7,837 bases of DNA from Archaeoglobales archaeon (lineage in GTDB: Archaea; Halobacteriota; Archaeoglobi; Archaeoglobales; Archaeoglobaceae). Shown here piece by piece: positions 5,115 to 7,837 of the stretch; the first letter of the stretch is position 1, and each line of letters begins with the position of its first letter. Where the stretch lies: assembly GCA_003662985.1 (NCBI GenBank), contig QMZD01000072.1, forward strand, positions 1 to 7,837, given 5' to 3'. A program made the translations under genes and the position numbers. Under the pieces are notes generated by a model. The model ran no database searches. It was not told the DNA's origin and saw only the letters and a program-made list of their open reading frames with translations.

Positions 5115-7469
5115 ATGAATCCCGAGCTCGTAGAGGTCATACTTGAGGATTGGTTTAAAAGAGTTTCAAACGAGTTTCCTCCTGAAGTTACTGAACTGAT
5201 TAGACCGACGTTAAGACGAACCCTTCTTAACCTTTTAACAGGAGAAAAGGGAGTTTTAGAAGTAGTAAGCGAAATTGACGAAGATTTGCTGAAAAAAGTT
5301 ATAAAGAGCGGTTCAAGACCTGCTGATTTTATTAGAAGGGCTGAGATTCTGATGGAAATCCTGTCTTCCAGAGTCGACGAAACAACTTTTTCTAAGCTAG
5401 TACCAATTTTTGCGAGATTCCAAATAAAGTTTCTGGAAAAACTAATCGGGATTTATGAGGAGACAATTAAGGAGGAGATTACGGAAAGGAGGAGGGTCGA
5501 GAGGGCTCTGAGAGTTCTAAGCAGGGTGAATCAAGCCGTTCTCCAGGCTGAGGATGAGAAGGGATTGTTGGAGAGCGTTTGTAGGATTATCGTCAATGAA
5601 GGATACATCTACTCGTGGATCGGTTATGCTGAGAAGGATAAAACAGTTAGACCAATGGCAAGTGCAGGACTGAATGGCTATGCGAGCAGGATAGAGGTAA
5701 CATGGGATGAGAGTGAGACAGGGATGGGTCCTACTGGTAGAGCGATAAGGGAGAGGATTCCATCAATCGCAAGGGATATCGCAACAGACAAGACATTCCA
5801 ACCATGGAGAGAGGAGGCTTTGAAGAGAGGATACGCCTCTTCTATCGCCCTACCTTTGATTCACAAAGATGAGGTCTTCGGAGCGCTTAACGTTTATTCC
5901 GATGAGAAAGATGCATTCGATGAAGAAGAGAGTAGTCTGCTGAGGGAGGTTGCAGAAAACCTTGCCTATGGTATTGCAATGCTCCGGGAGAAAAAGGAAA
6001 TGGAAAGGATAGAGAGACTGTATAAAACGCTTATAGAAAACACTGGAACGGGTATGATTCTACTCGATAAAGAAGGGAATATAATCTTTGTTAACGAAGA
6101 GGTGACGAGAGAAACTGGTTTTGCAAAGGAAGAGCTAATAGGAAGACATTTCATTGAATTACTAAGTGAAGATGAGAAGGAAAGTGTGCTGGGAAATTTC
6201 AAGCTGAGGCTGATCGACCCCGAGTCAGTTCCCAAAAGCTATGAAGTTAGATACATCGATGCTAAAGGTGAGATAAGGTATGGTTTAGTCACAATAACGC
6301 TACTCCATGAACAGTTCATAGTCTCCCTTATCGACGTTACCGAGCTTAAAAAGATAGAGAGAGAACTTAGAGTAAGTGAGAGCAGATACAAGACGATTTT
6401 CGACGCATCTCCCCTTGCCATTATTTTGACAGGAATTGATATGGCGATATACGATTGTAACGAAGCAGCTTTAAAACTCCTAAACCGGAGCAGAGAAGAA
6501 GTCGCCGGAAAGAAGTGGACAGATCTGGGTATTTTTGATGAGAAAGAACTTCCTTTGGTCATGGAGATATTCTATAAAAGATTGAAAGAAGGACGAAAAC
6601 AAAAGTTGGAACCCTTTGAGATGAAGATTAAGGTTAGCGATGAGACTGGAACCATGGAGAGATGGCTGAGAATGTTCCTTGCCCCCCTTGAGGTGGCGAA
6701 TAAGCCTTACGCTGTCCTGATTATAATAGAAGACATCACCGATATCAAGCTCAGTGAGAAGAAATTAGCGGATACTCTTGAACAACTCAAGATCCTTCGT
6801 TCCATCGATTTGGGTGTATTACAGGGGAGAAGCGTCGAGGATATGGTCGTTGAGGTCACTGGAGCTTTGAAGCAAAAAATTGGACATGAGTTGGTTTGCA
6901 TCTCACCACTGAGCAGAGAAGTTGGTGAAGAAGGCATCTGCTCCCTCCTAAAAGACAGAAAAATGGTAGGTGAGCTGAGAAAGAGGAGAGGAAAAGATGG
7001 AATCGTGAAAGTTGAGAGTGTAGCCAAGCTTAGCGATCTCTTTCCACTTGAGATCGAACTTCTCAAAGCCGGGATGAGATGCTACATACTCATCCCGCTA
7101 ACTGCAAGGGATGAAGAGGTGGGGTTGCTTTTGGTAGCTTCAAGAAAAAAGATATGTGAGGAGGACATTTACTTTATTAATCAGCTCGCTGGCCAGCTTG
7201 CCATAGCATTGCACGAGGCGTTGCTGTTCGAAGAGAAAAGGAAGGCTTTTGAACAGATCGAAGAGAACATCGAAGAGTTCGCGATTCTTGTTGACCACAT
7301 TAGAAATCCGCTTGCAATAATTTCTGGTACCGCAGAACTTCACATAAAGGATGAGAATGTCAAAAGACTAATAGAGGAAGCTGTGAATAAAATCGAAGAA
7401 ACAATCGCACGGCTCGACAGGGGCTGGTTGAGGTCTGAAGAGATAAGGAACTTTTTGAAGAGGTATTAG
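5115..7469 (+). CDS. Helical-GAF-PAS-PAS-GAF sensor with His-containing DHp module and no kinase domain
   Basis: This 784-residue protein is predicted cytoplasmic, with no membrane segments. Residues 1-118 are an all-helical domain recalling the N-terminal domains of RsbR/RsbRD-type or globin-like sensors; this is tentative. A helical linker leads to a GAF domain (about 130-287; YSWIGYAEKD, SIALPLIHKDEVFGALNVYS), then PAS (about 298-412), PAS (420-548; ASPLAIILTG, IIIEDITD) and a weaker GAF (about 555-705; CYILIPLTARDEEVGLLLVAS). Residues 710-784 form a DHp-like hairpin with His728 in DHIRNPLAIISGTAE, ending GWLRSEEIRNFLKRY. No HATPase_c motif follows. The residue after the histidine is Ile, not the Glu/Asp usual in HisKA kinases. 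Across the last 75 residues, 47 match the upstream sensor. The ATG follows the receiver stop by 29 bases and lacks an obvious ribosome binding site. It is likely a phosphoacceptor or docking hub for the neighbouring receiver rather than a self-sufficient kinase. Confidence 0.9.
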   Translation: MNPELVEVILEDWFKRVSNEFPPEVTELIRPTLRRTLLNLLTGEKGVLEVVSEIDEDLLKKVIKSGSRPADFIRRAEILMEILSSRVDETTFSKLVPIFARFQIKFLEKLIGIYEETIKEEITERRRVERALRVLSRVNQAVLQAEDEKGLLESVCRIIVNEGYIYSWIGYAEKDKTVRPMASAGLNGYASRIEVTWDESETGMGPTGRAIRERIPSIARDIATDKTFQPWREEALKRGYASSIALPLIHKDEVFGALNVYSDEKDAFDEEESSLLREVAENLAYGIAMLREKKEMERIERLYKTLIENTGTGMILLDKEGNIIFVNEEVTRETGFAKEELIGRHFIELLSEDEKESVLGNFKLRLIDPESVPKSYEVRYIDAKGEIRYGLVTITLLHEQFIVSLIDVTELKKIERELRVSESRYKTIFDASPLAIILTGIDMAIYDCNEAALKLLNRSREEVAGKKWTDLGIFDEKELPLVMEIFYKRLKEGRKQKLEPFEMKIKVSDETGTMERWLRMFLAPLEVANKPYAVLIIIEDITDIKLSEKKLADTLEQLKILRSIDLGVLQGRSVEDMVVEVTGALKQKIGHELVCISPLSREVGEEGICSLLKDRKMVGELRKRRGKDGIVKVESVAKLSDLFPLEIELLKAGMRCYILIPLTARDEEVGLLLVASRKKICEEDIYFINQLAGQLAIALHEALLFEEKRKAFEQIEENIEEFAILVDHIRNPLAIISGTAELHIKDENVKRLIEEAVNKIEETIARLDRGWLRSEEIRNFLKRY

Positions 7470-7496
7470 ATCATTATCAAGACGGTTAATTTTACT

Positions 7497-7667
7497 TTGA
7501 TTAGACCTGTCTCCCCAAATATTTTACCAAAAACGGGGATTGGTAAGTTCTGGCAAGATACAGCCATTCCTCTAAAGGTCGAAGTCGACCCTTACGACCA
7601 CACAAGGGCAAGGGGATACATTTACAGGTTAGAGGATCGAGTAAAACTACTTGGACTTGGAGTATAG
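7497..7667 (+). CDS. Coding-like 56-residue reading frame of unknown function, possibly a gene remnant
   Basis: A plus-strand frame ends at TAG 7665-7667. Its only visible start is TTG 7497, with no ribosome binding site. The frame is open back to the stop of the preceding sensor gene, so its left limit is undefined. The composition is convincingly protein-like: PKTGIGKFWQDTAIP, KVEVDPYDHTRARGYIYRL and KLLGLGV, with codon use like the neighbouring genes. I do not recognise the family. It has no ATPase boxes, so it is not a detached kinase domain of the upstream sensor. It may be the surviving C-terminus of a lost gene, or a genuine small gene with a weak start. Confidence 0.35.
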   Translation: MIRPVSPNILPKTGIGKFWQDTAIPLKVEVDPYDHTRARGYIYRLEDRVKLLGLGV

Positions 7668-7686
7668 ATAAGACGATAATCTCTTA

Positions 7687-7806
7687 CTAATTTTTTAGAA
7701 TTTTTACATCCTTCATACCTTCAACTACAGCTGTTTCCCCCTCTTTAAGTTCGATCTCAGATAGTTCTTCAACATTTTTAAGCTTTCCAGCTTTTTTAGT
7801 CATCAT
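7687..7806 (-). CDS. Small hypothetical protein, 39 residues
   Basis: The minus strand reads MMTKKAGKLKNVEELSEIEL and continues through LKEGETAVVEGMKDVKILKN to a TAG stop at 7689-7687. GGAGG at 7819-7815 lies eight bases before the first ATG (7806-7804); the second ATG, directly after it, is also possible. The protein is very charged, starts with a basic patch, and has no signal peptide, membrane segment or cysteines. I do not recognise the family. Size and charge would suit a small regulator or antitoxin-like protein, but no toxin partner is visible: downstream lies only the convergent unknown frame. The good ribosome binding site and lysine/glutamate-rich content make it a believable gene despite its size. 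Confidence 0.6.
   Translation of the reverse strand: MMTKKAGKLKNVEELSEIELKEGETAVVEGMKDVKILKN
7691..7705 (+). terminator. Possible T-rich terminator after the unknown 56-residue frame
   Basis: Two T runs (7691-7696 and 7701-7705) lie just after the plus-strand frame, in the overlap with the end of the minus-strand small gene. This arrangement would suit the convergent junction. There is no hairpin. Confidence 0.3.
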
Positions 7807-7814
7807 CTAACGAT

Positions 7815-7819
7815 CCTCC
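7815..7819 (-). promoter_or_regulatory. Ribosome binding site of the 39-residue gene
   Basis: GGAGG on the minus strand, eight bases before ATG 7806. It is the main argument that this short frame is translated. Confidence 0.6.
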
Positions 7820-7837
7820 ATTAAACAATAACCGGAA

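Noticed and set aside
5966..7343. Several minus-strand open frames of 67-119 codons opposite the second sensor
   Set aside because: They are serine/leucine-rich mirror images of a charged coding strand, with no motifs or ribosome binding sites.
7501..7538. Possible hairpin TCCCC ... GGGGA after the second sensor gene
   Set aside because: The stem is five base pairs with an 18-base loop and no T tract follows, so it is unlikely to be a terminator.
7578..7591. Inverted repeat GGTCGA-AG-TCGACC
   Set aside because: It falls inside the coding-like frame as codons for Val-Glu-Val-Asp, is not followed by a T run, and is short, so a terminator or operator role is not supported.

Overview
The window looks like a chromosome segment of a thermophilic euryarchaeon, most plausibly of the Archaeoglobales. 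The grounds are AGA/AGG-rich arginine usage, many GAG and ATA codons, GGAGGTG-type ribosome binding sites, archaeal TATA-like promoters, and very long soluble PAS/GAF sensor proteins next to a stand-alone response regulator. This assignment is inference from style; no rRNA or other marker gene is present.

Layout. (1) 1-772, minus strand: the 5' part of a gene for an exported DUF5667-type protein, running off the left edge. (2) 924-1655, minus strand: a decayed DDE transposase gene in three reading frames, missing its N-terminus. (3) 1656-2098: about 440 bases of AT-rich sequence without an intact gene. (4) 2159-7469, plus strand: a signal-transduction island of three genes. The first is an 802-residue protein MEDS-PAS-PAS-PAS-GAF-DHp. 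The second is a 126-residue CheY-like receiver. The third is a 784-residue protein helical domain-GAF-PAS-PAS-GAF-DHp. (5) 7470-7837: a short coding-like stretch (plus strand) of unknown function facing a 39-codon gene (minus strand) with a good ribosome binding site.

The signalling island is the interesting part. Both large sensors look like histidine kinases but stop cleanly after the dimerisation/phosphoacceptor hairpin: neither has an ATP-binding (HATPase_c) domain, and none is found in the bases that follow. Their last 75 residues are about 63% identical by hand alignment and share an unusual tail (G-W-L-x-S-E, then R-x-F-L-K-x-Y), although the sensory parts are built differently. One copy keeps the histidine (His728, DHIRNPL) and the other has glutamine in its place (Gln745, DQIRNPL). 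The receiver between them keeps all of its phosphorylation residues. I infer a three-part system in which kinase-less sensor hubs act on, or compete for, a receiver phosphorylated by a kinase encoded elsewhere. The sequence alone does not prove this. The promoters of the first sensor and the receiver carry the same TATA octamer and share a 12-base word.
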